A DNA stretch of 64,000 nucleotides, taken from contig JAHWDD010000003.1 of NCBI GenBank assembly GCA_023897205.1, forward strand, positions 4,405,665-4,469,664. The letters are read 5' to 3'. A model generated the notes under the pieces. The model ran no database searches. It was given only the letters and a program-made list of their open reading frames with translations, and was not told the DNA's origin. Position 1 is the stretch's first letter, and every line of letters starts with the position of its first letter. Both the position numbers and the translations under genes were made by a program. Of this stretch, positions 11,471-22,529 are shown piece by piece. This DNA comes from Exophiala sp. HKRS030 (lineage: Eukaryota > Ascomycota > Eurotiomycetes > Chaetothyriales > Herpotrichiellaceae).

Positions 11471-13094
11471 ATGGGGCTTAACGAGAAAGACGAGGTTCAC
11501 GGCGAAATCCAGAATGTGGAAAGAAGCTCGGAAGTTCTGGCAGACATTGACCATGAAGCCGAAGACAAGCTCATCCGTAAGATGGACATGTACATCGTTC
11601 CAACGGTCATGATGACGTACTTGCTCTGCTTCTTGGATAGAACAAACATTGGGAATGCTCGCTTATTCAGCCTTGAAGAGGACTTGGGTCTCAAAGGCGA
11701 CCAGTTTCAGATTGCTGTATCTATACTTTTTGTCACATACGTCTTGGTCGAGGTTCCAAGGAACTTGTTGATCAAAAGGCTTCGTCCATCTCGATGGATT
11801 GGCTTCATCACTTTCGGCTGGGGCGTGGTCGCTACGTTAATGGGCGTCGTCCAGAGCTTTGGAGGGCTGGTTGCCTGCCGCCTGCTCCTGGGACTTCTGG
11901 AAGGGGGCATGTTCCCGGGGCTTGTCGTCTACCTCACCATGTTCTACACCAAAAAGCAGCTTGCATTAAGAATGGCATACCTGTTTGTGGCTTCGGCACT
12001 AGCTGGTGCTTTCGGTGGTCTCCTTGCCTATGGTATCGGGTTCATGGACGGGATTGCTGGACAATCTGGTTGGCGCTGGATATTCATCATTGAAGGTGAG
12101 TCTCAAGCAAAATTACAGTCTAAAATATTGGAGTTCAATATTCTAACCATTGGCAGGCATCCCAACTGTCTTGTGGGGCATCGCTCTGTACTTTCTCTTA
12201 GCTGATGAGCCAGAAAGTGCTTGGTTTCTGACCAAGGACGAGAGGCTTCTTCTTGTGGCAAGACTTAAGCGACAAACTGGATTCCATGACGAATTCGACA
12301 AGGAGGACGCCATTCTAGCTCTGAAAGATTTCAAGACTTGGTTGTTCGCATTGGGCCAGTTTGGGCTCAATTCTATGCTCTACAGTTACTCTGTATTCTT
12401 ACCAACCATTATTAGGGGCAAGTTGGAATTCTCATAAGTAAAACCTCTGAAAACTGACTCGGCTTAGGACTTGGGCATTGGTCTGTGTCACAGTCGCAAG
12501 CGCTAGCGGCCCCGTGCTACTTACTGGGTGCTATTTGTTATATGATAGTGGCCAAGTTATCTGATGTTTATCAGCTTCGGGGTCCCTTCCAGATCAGTGC
12601 CTTGACAGTCTGCATAATCGGTTACGGGTTGCTTCTAGCCGATGTCAGCACTTCTGTCCACTATTTTGCCTGTTTCGTTGTCGCTTCTGGTCTCTTCGCC
12701 GCTACTGGACTCCCTGCGGCATGGTTACCGGCGAACAATCCACGGTATGGAAAACGGACTCTGGCTTCAGCTATTCAGATTACCGTCTGTAACTGCGCAG
12801 GTATCTCGGCTCCATTCGTAAGTATAGTAGGCTAGGGAGCGTGCAAAACTTTCACTAATATTGTATTCTCAGCTCTACCCAAAAGCGGACGGTCCGCGCT
12901 TCATCATGGGGTATTCAACAACCATTGCCTTGCTAAGCCTCAGTCTCTCCGTTTTCAGCTTCCTAACCTTATACCTTGCTTCTCAGAACAAGAAGCGCAG
13001 GGCTGGGCTGGAGGATCATAAGATCGCTGGAATGACTGAAGAAGAAATTGCCGCTCTAGGCGACAAGAGCCCTAGGTTCATCTATACTATTTGA
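11471..13094 (+). CDS. MFS permease, anion:cation symporter (TNA1/allantoate permease-like)
   Basis: A plasma-membrane transporter of the ACS family, which moves organic acids such as nicotinate, allantoate or pantothenate. The acidic N-terminus is followed by LIRKMDMYIVPTVMMTYLLCFLDRTNIGNAR, the family's TM1 region, then CRLLLGLLEGGMFPGLVVYLTMFY around TM4-5 and SGWRWIFIIEG before TM6. Three introns are placed. The second is a GC-AG intron at 12419-12468 (donor GCAAGT, CTGAC-like branch, TTAG end), giving TIIRGLGHWS across the junction. The last intron joins SAPF to LYPKADGPRF. Frame is intact throughout, about 12 membrane segments. Its pairing with the FAD monooxygenase suggests uptake of an aromatic or heteroaromatic acid (inference). 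Confidence 0.88.
12419..12468 (+). other. GC-AG intron in the ACS permease gene
   Basis: The donor is GCAAGT, the strongest form for GC introns, and the acceptor is CTTAG. Length is 50 bases. Using it gives a continuous permease sequence; no nearby GT donor keeps the frame as well. Confidence 0.7.
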
Positions 13095-13467
13095 GGCTAT
13101 CTAAGAGGAGTCACTGGGAAGGTTGCCAAGGGTAGGAGATCAAGCATTGTGGGGGAGGTCGGAGCACAGAAACTGTGAATGGAGTAGATGGACTATGTGA
13201 CCTTTGGTAGATTGTAATAGACACGCTAAAATCTCCTGGAATGGTACCCCTTCCACAATCTACCGTTCGAGGCAGATCCTGGTGATAATTCTGCAATGAA
13301 ATAGGTGAAATCTCAGCAACCGGACCAGCTGAGAAGGGTTGGCGGTAGCCTAGTATACGAGATAGACTTATTTCGCGCCTCATTTTCGGTGGAAATGACA
13401 CTGTTCTGGCTCCACGAAGGTCCAAACCCGATTCGGGTCTACCAGGGATCCATATGAGCTACCTTGT

Positions 13468-13483
13468 CCGCTCACGTGGTTGA
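13468..13483 (+). promoter_or_regulatory. Cluster palindrome motif, copy 1
   Basis: CCGCTCACGTGGTTGA: left arm perfect, core CACGTG, right arm degenerate. It lies 462 bases upstream of the sugar-type MFS start. Confidence 0.5.
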
Positions 13484-13580
13484 ACAAGGCTTAGTATTAG
13501 TCTTCACATGTAGGGTATCTCATTGGACAGACTACTTTCCTCGATCTTCCTTTCGGAGAGAAAACGTACTATGAGCCTGT

Positions 13581-13596
13581 CCGCTCACCTGACAGG
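13581..13596 (+). promoter_or_regulatory. Cluster palindrome motif, copy 2
   Basis: CCGCTCACCTGACAGG: left arm perfect, outer GG kept on the right. Like copy 1 it is preceded by TGT. It lies 349 bases upstream of the sugar-type MFS start. Confidence 0.5.
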
Positions 13597-13929
13597 CCGA
13601 GTCCACCGCTCCAGACATGGTGCACGCTGGGCATAACCTGCTCCATGCGGGGAAAATACGGGGTAAGAATGGGGCGTGAGAAGAGCGTCCGTATCAAGTC
13701 TCAGGTCGGCGCTGAATATGGTCCTTCGAGACTGTCGCGCTTTTGGGAAGCTATGGGCGCAAATCAGAAACACTAAAACATGAAAAGACCAGGGCTATTG
13801 ATTCGTATATAGTTCCACAGCCACTCACTTGCATCGGATCGATGAGTTACAGCACAGTCTTTCTCAATTCCCTCACTCCATTCTGCCTTCAATTCAAAGA
13901 GTGTTACGGTTAATCAAGATTTCCCAATC

Positions 13930-15844
13930 ATGCAGGTGAGGAAGAGGTCTCAATGGAGCTGGAAACAGTTCATCGTCTGCTTTGTCATTTCCATGGGCTC
14001 GATTGGCTTCTCGTACCCGGCATCTATCATTGGAACTACTCTGGCACAACCTTCATTTCTGCTATACATGAGTCTTCTTACTGCTGAGGGTGCTTTTTCA
14101 GAACAAGGCAGCGCACTGATCGGTGCTATGTCTGGTGTTTTTCAAGTAAGGCATCCCAGAGCATAGTTTCAAGCCGTTATCAGCACGTACTAAATCTTTT
14201 TTTAGGCTGGAGGAGTGTTTGGAATCATTGGTGTCACCGTCATCATGGACAAGTGGGGCCGTAGGGCTGGCATGGCCTTTTGCGCCATATTGGGACTCGT
14301 TGGAGGTGCATTGACATGTGCATCCCAAGGAGTAGCAATGTTTATCGTAGTTCGATTCATAGCAGGAGCTGGGTCCTGGGGATTTGTCTCTATCGGTATG
14401 GTCTTGAATCCTGGGGACTTTCATCTGGACTGACACCTTCCCAGCCCCTGTCTACACAGCAGAACTTTCACCACCTGCTCTGCGTGGACTCTTTGTTGGA
14501 ATGAATGGCCTAGGTATTGCTCTTGGCTATGCTCTGGCGACTTATGTAGGCCTCGGATTTTTCTACTCCACAAATCCAGATCTTCAATGGCGCGGGAGCT
14601 ACGGAATTGGCCTAATATTTTGTCTCCTACCTCTTGTGGCCATGTTCTTTGTCCCAGAATCTCCGAGATGGCTATTGATGGCCAACAGAGTTGAAGAAGC
14701 TAAACACACAGTCCGCAAGCTACACAACCTCACCAATGAAGAAGAACACCATTTCGCCATGGCCGAATTCTACCAGATGCAGAAGCAAATCGAACATGAC
14801 CGTACCATAGAACCTTCGTGGATGACCATGTTTACCCGAAAGTCGTACCGCAAAAGACTCGTCATGACTTGCACTTACTCTTTTCTTGCGCAAGCGACCG
14901 GGATTCTAGGTAAGTCTCCCGCAATCTATCTTCGGGCACCTCACTGACCATGAGAAGTAATCAACAATTATGGTCCAATCCTTTACAGCACACTGGGGTT
15001 CGATAGCGAAAAGCAGCTCATCTATGCATGTGGTTGGATTACGATGGGTATCGGAGGCAATCTGATGGGTATGACCCGACTGTCAGTGTTATTTGCGACC
15101 AGATGTCCTAACCCATGTTCGACAGGCGCTTTCATTATCGACAAAGTCGGACGAAAGCCTTTGATGATCTTCGGTATCGGCGGCTGTATGGTTTTCTTGA
15201 TCCTGGAAGCCGCTATGGTCGCGTCATTTGCTAGCCCTGTATCGAATCCTCCCAACAACAATGGCATTCAAGCTGCCATTGCCTTTCTGTGAGTCCACAT
15301 ACGTACTTGCAGGCTACCGGCCACGATACTAATGATGATCTCAGTTATCTATTTGTCTTCGTTTACGGAATGGGCGTTGACGTCTCCGGATTTGTGTTCT
15401 ATGGAGAAATTTACCCGAATCACATTAGATCCAAAGGCATGGCGATCACTGTTACTACTTTCTGTCTCTCCTCCCTCATTTGGCTCGAAGTTGCTCCAAC
15501 CGCATTTGCAACGATCGGCTGGAAATTCTATCTGGTCGGTGACTCGCTCGCAATTTCTCATCCATTTCGACAGACTAAGCTGACCCTTTTGTGTAGGTTT
15601 TCATCTGCGTCCTCGCCGCGGGCTTAATATTCATCTCCATCATCCTCCCTGAAACCAAAGGTATCCCCTCGAGGAGATTGCTGCCATCTTTGGCGACCAG
15701 GATGAGGTCATTGTTTTTGTGGAGGACTTGGACACTGGGACCAATGATGAGGAGCTTGTCGTCAAAGAACACCGAAGTGCTAACAAGGAAGCAAGTCGCG
15801 AAGAGAAACCTCAGGATACCTATCATGAGACTCTAAGGCTGTAA
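13930..15844 (+). CDS. MFS sugar/quinate-type transporter (one-base frameshift near the end)
   Basis: Sugar-porter family permease. Hallmarks in order: WKQFIVCFVISMGSIGFSYP (TM1), IMDKWGRRAGM (the D-x-x-GRR loop), APVYTAELSPPALRG after an intron, VPESPRWLLMANR, then FIIDKVGRKPLM and GEIYPNHIRSKGMA, and the end PETKG. Seven introns can be joined in frame. Directly after PETKG the frame breaks: the expected LEEIAAIFGD hallmark is in the next frame, reached by adding one base to the C4 run at 15665-15668. In the shifted frame the protein runs to a stop at 15842-15844; without the shift it ends at 15836 with an unrelated tail. Substrate could be a sugar, quinate or another polyol; the cluster suggests the pathway substrate. 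Confidence 0.85.
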
Positions 15845-16258
15845 GCAATGAAATCGATCCCTTCGGATTCTTTTTGAATCCCTCGTACAATACGTACATG
15901 GGAAACTTGAGACAAATCTGGACATTAGGCCGTGCAGGTGCCTGCTATAATTGACAGACGTTATCAAGAGCATATAGCAATTTGAGTCCCACATCCAATA
16001 CTTAGGCTATTTTCCAATTTTTTGCGGCTATGCAACATTGCAACTCTACTTTGTCATGATACCTCAATTTTGGGGGTAATGAGAATATGATGACAGGAGC
16101 CAGGGAGAATATTGCTCCTTGGCTCGCCCAGTGGAGAATTTCCTATCTCGGGCTGACTTAACAAAACTTTGATGCTCTAGGACACTTAGTTCCTAGCACT
16201 GTGGGCATCACGCACAATGCGATAAACTCCCGAGACATCTATTTGGACGAATTCCGTG
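15845..16258. other. Intergenic region between convergent genes
   Basis: Contains the 3' ends of the sugar-type MFS and the decarboxylase genes. Nothing else is recognisable. Confidence 0.5.
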
Positions 16259-17421
16259 TCAAAACCCAGGGTTCGAAGTGAACAGCACACGCTGCCTGTC
16301 CTCTTGCAAGGCCTCTGTTTCTTGAGAGCGCAAGCGGTGTTTCAACTTGGGAAACAGCGTCAAGGCATTTAGGCGACCGATTTTGGTGACATCTTTATGA
16401 TTGATGGGAAGCGTGTCTAGCCACGTGGCGCCTTCGGTGATATTTTCATAGGGCGTATCGACCGAGAACATTATGCGATCAGCTCCGATCTCGGTCATCG
16501 CGTATGTAAGCGCCGCCGTAGAGAAGTAACCAGCTGTGGTAATGAAGATGTTGGTCTCCAGATATTCCCGAACCGTTCGCTTCGCTGGTAGGACTCGTCC
16601 TCGATCTCGCTTTTCGAGCCAGTGATCGATCCGCCCAAGCTGACCGAGAACGTTCTCACCTGTTTGTGAGTAATGATTAGTAAGGGTAGTTTATCTCGCC
16701 TGTTTCTATGTTCTCTCAAACGGTGGCACTCTAGAAGCTAGATCGACTTACCCAGGTGGCCTATGATGACCTTCGCAGCCGGAAAGCGATCAAAGACGCC
16801 ACTCGTGCACAAAGCCAAGATGTGAAAGGTCGAATCTCGTGCAAAACTAAATGTTGGTCCGATGAGCCATGGTCTAGTGCCATATAATTGCTGAAGATCC
16901 GCTGGTAAAGGGGTCTTGGGATGAAGGTAGACAGGCGTTTGTAACTCTTCAACGGTAGCCCAGAAGGCATCATAGCTGCGATCGTCATAGTACTTAGTAC
17001 CAATGTCGCCTTTCTCGTTAATGTGTTCCTGTCCATCATGCAACATAATGCCCAGCATTCCGAGCTCGTGTACGCAACGTCTCAGCTCTGACACCGCGAC
17101 TTCTGCGTCATGCATAGACAGGGAACCAAACGCACCAAACCGGTCTGGTGTCTTATTGACCAGTGAAGCAATGTAATCATTGGAACTTGTAGCATATTCT
17201 GCTGCAGCCTTAGGATCCCGGATTCCCTGTGCCCCTCCTGGGTTGTCTGAGATAATGGCAAATTCCACGCCGTTGGCGTTCATCTCACTCAGGCGCTGAC
17301 CATGGAGGTCTACTAGAGCCTCATAGAGAGCCTTTCCGTCTCGAGATACAAACCCGAGCAGCGGAATTAGGCTCTCGTTTGGTATGGACACATGCTCTTC
17401 AAGGATGATTTTGCCGCGCAT
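16259..17421 (-). CDS. Amidohydrolase-2 family decarboxylase (2,3-dihydroxybenzoate decarboxylase-like)
   Basis: Relatives remove CO2 from hydroxybenzoates without oxidation, using a metal ion. The likely start is MRGKIILEEHVSIP at 17421; an in-frame ATG at 17514 would add 31 residues that do not fit the family. Metal ligands expected from the family are visible: Glu in LEEH, His in VYLHPKTP and Asp in MFSVDTPYEN. Other hallmarks are FGAFGSLSMHDAEVAVSELRRCV, WLIGPTFSFARD, GVFDRFPAAKVIIGHLG and NIFITTAGYFST. One intron begins at about 16751 (GTAAGT) and rejoins at ENVLGQLGRIDHWLEKR. Frame is intact, which makes it the only undamaged gene between 13.9 and 31.4 kb. It is divergent from the aldehyde dehydrogenase gene. 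Confidence 0.87.
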
Positions 17422-17936
17422 TGCGAGATGAGGTGACAGGCCGTGGTGGTTGTACTGGTTAGACGTTGTCGTTACCTGAAATTTATTGATAAAAATTTTG
17501 TTAGGGGACAGCAATCACAGAGAGTGAAGAAACATAAATGTTCACTTGATCACTTTCGACTGCTGATGGCTCCAATGCTAGATGTTGAGGATCCTGATAC
17601 TCCTAGACAAACAAGGCTAGCAAAAGGAGGGGCTTGATGTGGGTGTGCTGATCCCGATCACGTGGGCGCTCTCCCGCTTGTACCCCTTCCTGAATACAGG
17701 GGCGTGGGCTTCTTACCGCCAGCTCATCCAAGACCCAGTAAAGTCGAACCCACAGTAATAAGCTATTATTGTACGAACATTCTTAGCTGTATCCAGATCC
17801 TGATCATACCTTGCGGAAATAGGCTGCATAAGAGATTATAGATGCCGAGGCTACCCATTAAGGTCTTGCGAGGGTATTTGGACACTGAGATGTTCCGTAG
17901 CACCTAAACGTAACTGCAATTATCTCTATTGCAAAA
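17422..17936. promoter_or_regulatory. Bidirectional promoter of decarboxylase and aldehyde dehydrogenase
   Basis: A 515-base divergent region that holds one copy of the cluster motif near its middle (17654). No gene is supported. Confidence 0.5.
17654..17669 (+). promoter_or_regulatory. Cluster palindrome motif, copy 3
   Basis: CCGATCACGTGGGCGC: one change in the left arm, two in the right, core CACGTG. It lies 233 bases from the decarboxylase start and 283 from the dehydrogenase start, so it could serve both. Confidence 0.45.
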
Positions 17937-19450
17937 ATGGCACCAAAGTTCGACGAAATCACATATTGCGCTCTCTCTTCGAAAGATCCAACATACCGTT
18001 TCGCCGTGCATAATCCAGCTACTGGAGAGGTGATCACAACGGTTCAAGGGCGGGGCTTCCTGAAGTAGAGAAGGCAGTGCAGAGCGCTCAACAGGCCTTC
18101 GAAAACGATTGGAGACACAGATCACCTCGAGAGCGATCATTCTTACTGAACAAAGTTGCAGATCATCTTGCAAGTCACACGACTGAGCTCTGCGAACTCC
18201 TTTCACTGGAAAATGGAAAACCAGTATCTCAGGCCAGAGATATGGATGCCCCTGCCCTGATTGGAATTTTCCGTTACTTTGCGTCTCTAATCGACAAGTT
18301 GCCGCTCAACTTTCACGACGAAGGCGCAATCTATGCCAACATCCTGCGCGAGCCATACGGAGTGGTTGCTGGAATCATTCCATTCAATTGGCCACCAATT
18401 CATGTTGGCGGGAAAGGTGCTCCAGCTATTGCAGCAGGAAATACAATCATTATAAAACCCGGAGATCAGGCACCATTGACGGCTATGAGGATTATCGATC
18501 TCATTCAGGATATCCTCCCGCCGGGTGTGATTCAAGCACTACCTTCCGCAGGAATCGATGTGCCACAAGCTCTAGTCGTCCATCCAAAAGTTAAGAAGGT
18601 CTCCTTTACCGGGTCTACAAAGGCTGGGGCCGCGGTTAGTAAGCTCGCCGCCGATGGAATCAAGCCCTTGTCCCTGGAACTGGGCGGGAAAAACGCGCTC
18701 ATTATCTTTGACGATGCGGATATCGACCTTGCCGTGAGCTGCGCGTTGGATGGAGCATTCTTCAACCAGGGTGAAGCGTGTACAGCGACATCCAGGATTT
18801 TAGTACAGTCCGCTGTCCACGATGTGTTTGTAATCAAGATGGCTGCTGCGGTTCCGCGCCTGAAAGTTGGCGACGGAGCACAAGAAGAAACTCACGTCGG
18901 CCCCCTTGTCACTAAAGTTCACCAAGAGAAAGTAATTGAGTACATTCGGTGTGGTATTAATGAAGGAGCAAAGATCGAGGCTCAAGCGCCCCTGCCCACA
19001 GACCCAAAACTCAAGGATGGATATTATGTTCCGCCTACCATGTTTACTAATGTCACAAGAACGATGCGAATTGCGCAAGAGGAGATATTTGGACCCGTGG
19101 TGACCGTCATCTCTTTCAATACTTACGATGAGGCCGTATCCATCACGAATGAGTCGGACTATGGCCTTTTCTGTGGCGTCTTCACCAAGGACACGGTGAA
19201 GGGACTACGCTTAGCCCGAGATGTCGACGTCGGCGTAGTTCTGATCAACAACTACAGTAGAGGAATAATGGGGACGCCATTCGGAGGCGCAAAGCACAGT
19301 GGCTACGGACGTGAGCATTGTATTGAGACGCTACATGAGTACAGTAGACCGAAGAACATCCGCATGCCATCCGGACGTGGAGAGATTCGTGGCTGGAGCA
19401 AGGTTCACGAATTGATCAGCAATGAGCTCCCGCTGAACGGACACAAGTGA
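17937..19450 (+). CDS. Aldehyde dehydrogenase, NAD(P)-dependent (one-base frameshift near the start)
   Basis: Oxidises an aldehyde to an acid. The N-terminus from 17937 reads MAPKFDEITYCALSS and then NPATGEVITTVQG, a standard ALDH start. The frame then stops at 18067. One extra G in the G3 (18048-18050) or G4 (18052-18055) run restores LPEVEKAVQSAQQAFENDW and the rest of the protein, about 504 residues. Later motifs: PFNWPP, IIIKPGDQAPLTA (cofactor-binding Lys), FTGSTKAG, LSLELGGKNALI (general-base Glu), FFNQGEACTATSR (catalytic Cys) and EEIFGPVVTVISF. No intron with GT-AG ends can bridge the break. It pairs with the decarboxylase across a shared promoter; together they could turn an aromatic aldehyde into a phenol (inference). 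Confidence 0.87.
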
Positions 19451-19921
19451 TGTCGGATTTTACAGAACTAGGAGTTGAATTTCAGCTGATCGTTCATTCC
19501 ATTGCATAGACAGAATCGGGACAGACAACGTGCGGTACTGATCGAATGCCCACGATAGAAGAGCCTTGAGCCAACTTTTTCATTACAGATGAAGATCAAT
19601 AGCGTCTCGAGTCAGCTCCAAGGACACGAATTAGAGGAATACTAGATTGACAAGTCCCGAACACGATGTTGCAGAATGCGGAATATGCTTGGTAACAATC
19701 GTTGAGTGCGTGAGATGTGATGTTGCGAAGTGCGGATCTAGCCTCTTTCTTGCAACTGATCATCCGTGCTGGGCGACGTTTAGCATTCGTCCAGCCTCGA
19801 CTCTACTTCGTAGACAGTCCCGTAGACCGCTTCCCTGCAGACGCTAAAATGCACTTCTCTTTCGACACATTCTTGGATGATCTGCTAGTGCAAGCCACAT
19901 TGGCAAAGACTTTGCAAGATG

Positions 19922-19937
19922 CCGCTCACGTGAGCGC
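19922..19937 (+). promoter_or_regulatory. Cluster palindrome motif, copy 4 (near perfect)
   Basis: CCGCTCACGTGAGCGC: the inner 14 bases (19923-19936) are a perfect palindrome centred on CACGTG. It lies 228 bases before the amidohydrolase start. Confidence 0.6.
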
Positions 19938-19978
19938 CATCTGAATTACGGTTGGCGAGTTTAGAATGTCCCCGCATA

Positions 19979-19994
19979 CCGCCCACATGAGCCC
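19979..19994 (+). promoter_or_regulatory. Cluster palindrome motif, copy 5
   Basis: CCGCCCACATGAGCCC: one change in the left arm and two in the right. It lies 172 bases before the amidohydrolase start. Confidence 0.4.
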
Positions 19995-20150
19995 CAGGTG
20001 TGACGGCTTGCCGTAGCTGACATAGCTTGGCCACAACAATACTCAACTATGCACTTATGACAGCGCTGGCCTCTTGTTGACCACATGCAGTTAAGCTGGT
20101 ACATGTATCCTTTTCTCAAGCAAATCGACTATTGTTAATATCTCGTCAAT

Positions 20151-21811
20151 ATGCTTTTACTCAAGAATGGTACTGTGATTATTCATGGATCTGGAGATAT
20201 TGCGGAGGGCATCAAAACGGACATTCTCGTGAAAGAGAATAAGATAGTCGATATCGCTGTCAATATATCCTCTCCCGATGGGGTCGAAATTATAGATTGC
20301 ACCGACAAAATTGTGGCACCTGGGTTTGTTGACACTCATCGTCATATGTGGAATATCGCTTTGCGAGGCCGGCATGGGAATAATCTACTGACCGATTATA
20401 TCATTGAAGGTCTGTTTCCACCCAAAAAACGTGTCAGAATCCAGGGCTGAGTTTCTCATGGGGTGGTAAAAGGCATCCTTCAGAGCTCGAATTATGATCC
20501 GGATGATGTTTTCTGGGGGCAACTTGCTGGCTGTCTCGAAGCCATTGATGCGGGCACGACGACTGTGGTTGATCATTCTCACTTGAACTACTCGCCAGAA
20601 CATCGTGAGTGTCTTCGATATGCGCTCTGGCTGCCCTAAGAATAGTTCTAGCAAAGGCTGCAATTGCCGCCACCGTTGCTTCGGGGATTAGGTCGATATA
20701 CGGTTATTGTTTCACGGGTCGTGTAGCCTCGTGGTCTCCATTTTCTTTCGCCCCAACCCTCTGGAGCCATGGGTCTTGGAGACGCTCAAGGAGCTGTCGC
20801 AGAGTGCGCCCTTCGGCGATGGAAGAGTCATCCTTGGGCTAGCATTTGATCTCTGGTTTCTTCCGAAGGAGATACTTGTCCCACTATTCGAACAGATTAG
20901 GAGCTTTGGTGTAGATCGAATTACTACACACCAAACTCCACCTCCACCTGGTAAACTCACAACTTTTCCACTGGGAGTGAATCTGACTATGGTGCATAGG
21001 CCAACCTTCTTCTATCGAGCTTTTGGAGTCTTATGGATTACTTTCGTCTTCTGTTCTCCTCTCGCATGCAAATCGTCTATCGCCCACGGATATTGCATTA
21101 ATCAAGAAACGAAATGCACATATCTCGTCAACACCGTCACTTGAGCTTCAAATGGCTATGGGAGAGCCTGCGTGTTTTGATCACCATCGAGATATCGCTT
21201 CTCACTGTTCTCTGGGAGTCGACTGCCACAACGTGACATTGGCGAGTCTTCCCGCTGAAATGAGAGTGGCATTGGCGCATGGCCGAGGGGTAGTCAACAA
21301 TGAGTACTTGAACCTGGGCAAATATCCAGCGAATATCTTCAAATCTGTTCAGGATGTTTATGCACTAGGAACAATTGGTGGCGCCCGGGCTATTGGACTA
21401 GAACATCAAATTGGGAGCATCGCGGTAGGGAAGACTGCTGACATAATCATTTTCGACACCCTGACGCCCAACATGCTTGCTGGAGCACAGCAAGATCCTA
21501 TTGCAGCTATCGTGATGCACTCAACTCCTCGAGACATCACGACTACCATAGTCGACGGTATAATCCGTAAGAAAGATGGCATCCTTCTACCGGTTAAGAA
21601 CGCCCAGGCCTTGACCAAGTACACAGGAGACAAACTGGCTGAACTAAGCTGGCATGATATTGCAAAGGAGGTACTCAGAACAAGGGAAGGTATTCAAAGC
21701 CGGTTTGAAAATATTGACTTTGAAGCGGCAGGGCGGGTAGCCCGGGCTGTCTTTGGGTTCTCGGAAGACCGTCTTCTTGAAGCTCTACCGACGCAGAAAT
21801 CAAATTTGTAA
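20151..21811 (+). CDS. TRZ/ATZ-type metal-dependent amidohydrolase (one-base frameshift)
   Basis: A hydrolase of the chlorohydrolase/cytosine deaminase superfamily. Start MLLLKNGTVIIHGSGD, then the metal motif APGFVDTHRHMWN (HxH). Introns at 20410-20472, 20605-20651 and 20951-20999 join IIEGILQSSNYDPDDVFWGQLAG, HPKAAIAATVASGIRS and the final exon. The last exon carries a His in LLSHANRLS, NAHISSTPSLELQMAMGEP and GVDCH (metal-ligand Asp), then IGSIAVGKTADIIIFD. Within RVASWSPFSFA the frame breaks; one extra C in the C4 run at 20751-20754 restores PNPLEPWVLETLKELS and AFDLWFLPKEI. Reactions in the family include deamination, dechlorination and amide opening; which applies here is unknown. Confidence 0.82.
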
Positions 21812-22529
21812 AGAAGCCCCTCTTTGGTGTAAGAGGCGAGGTCTTCACATATCTAGATTTCATCAGATAGTCACAAGGTTCTATGGGGATCTCAAATCGA
21901 AGACTACCAATATTTACCGGTATGATACATCACAAATCCACATCAACGGACCGTACTCTACACATGATACATTATCATGGACATTGGCCAAGGCCAGACT
22001 TACCCCAGAAGTAATGAAAGTTGAGCCAAGGTCACGTGAGATGTAAGCAAGGCTGTAAGGCCCCTGGGTCGAAGGCGGGCCAAAGAGGCGTCAAGGCAGG
22101 TCCTGTATCGTGTCTGCCGTTGATGATATATCCTCCTACTAATTTGCGTTTGTTTGTCACCGGAGAACAGTCGATCATGCAGCTAGTTTATCCGGTCTAC
22201 TGACCACCAAGCGCTTCCAAACAATTGTGACAGGCTCCCACAGCCAAGATGCAGAGAATGAGCTCGAAATGGGGAAAATATGCACCAAACGAGGCTAGTT
22301 GTCCCTCCTGGGCACCGCCGCTCCCGTGACTGGGAGACATAGGCCTAATGCAATAATTTCTCTTTTGGTGATATTCGATTTACATTTATAGACTTATGAT
22401 ATGATCGAAGTATTAGTCCAGAAGACTCAGACAAGAGATATACATATCCTAACGGTTATTTCCCAGTATAGGTTCGACTTGTGATGGTTCAACCTTTTCA
22501 CATTTTCTCTTACACTTAACGCGTCTGCC
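21812..22529. promoter_or_regulatory. Upstream region of the cupin gene
   Basis: No gene is supported. One copy of the cluster motif is at 22318. A weaker TCACGTGAG match is at 22032-22040. Confidence 0.45.
22318..22333 (+). promoter_or_regulatory. Cluster palindrome motif, copy 6
   Basis: CCGCTCCCGTGACTGG: one change in the left arm, two in the right, outer CCG and GG kept. It lies 212 bases before the cupin start. Confidence 0.4.

Larger units (their letters stand above)
13095..13929. promoter_or_regulatory. Upstream region of the sugar-type MFS gene
   Basis: No gene is supported in these 835 bases. Two copies of the cluster motif (13468 and 13581) lie 462 and 349 bases before the MFS start; each has a perfect left arm, CCGCTCA. 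Confidence 0.5.
19451..20150. promoter_or_regulatory. Upstream region of the amidohydrolase gene
   Basis: No gene is supported. Two copies of the cluster motif (19922 and 19979) lie 56 bases apart, 228 and 172 bases before the amidohydrolase start. Confidence 0.5.

Noticed and set aside
17422..17514. Longer start of the decarboxylase at 17514
   Set aside because: It adds 31 residues with no family match; MRGKIILEEH at 17421 is the natural start.
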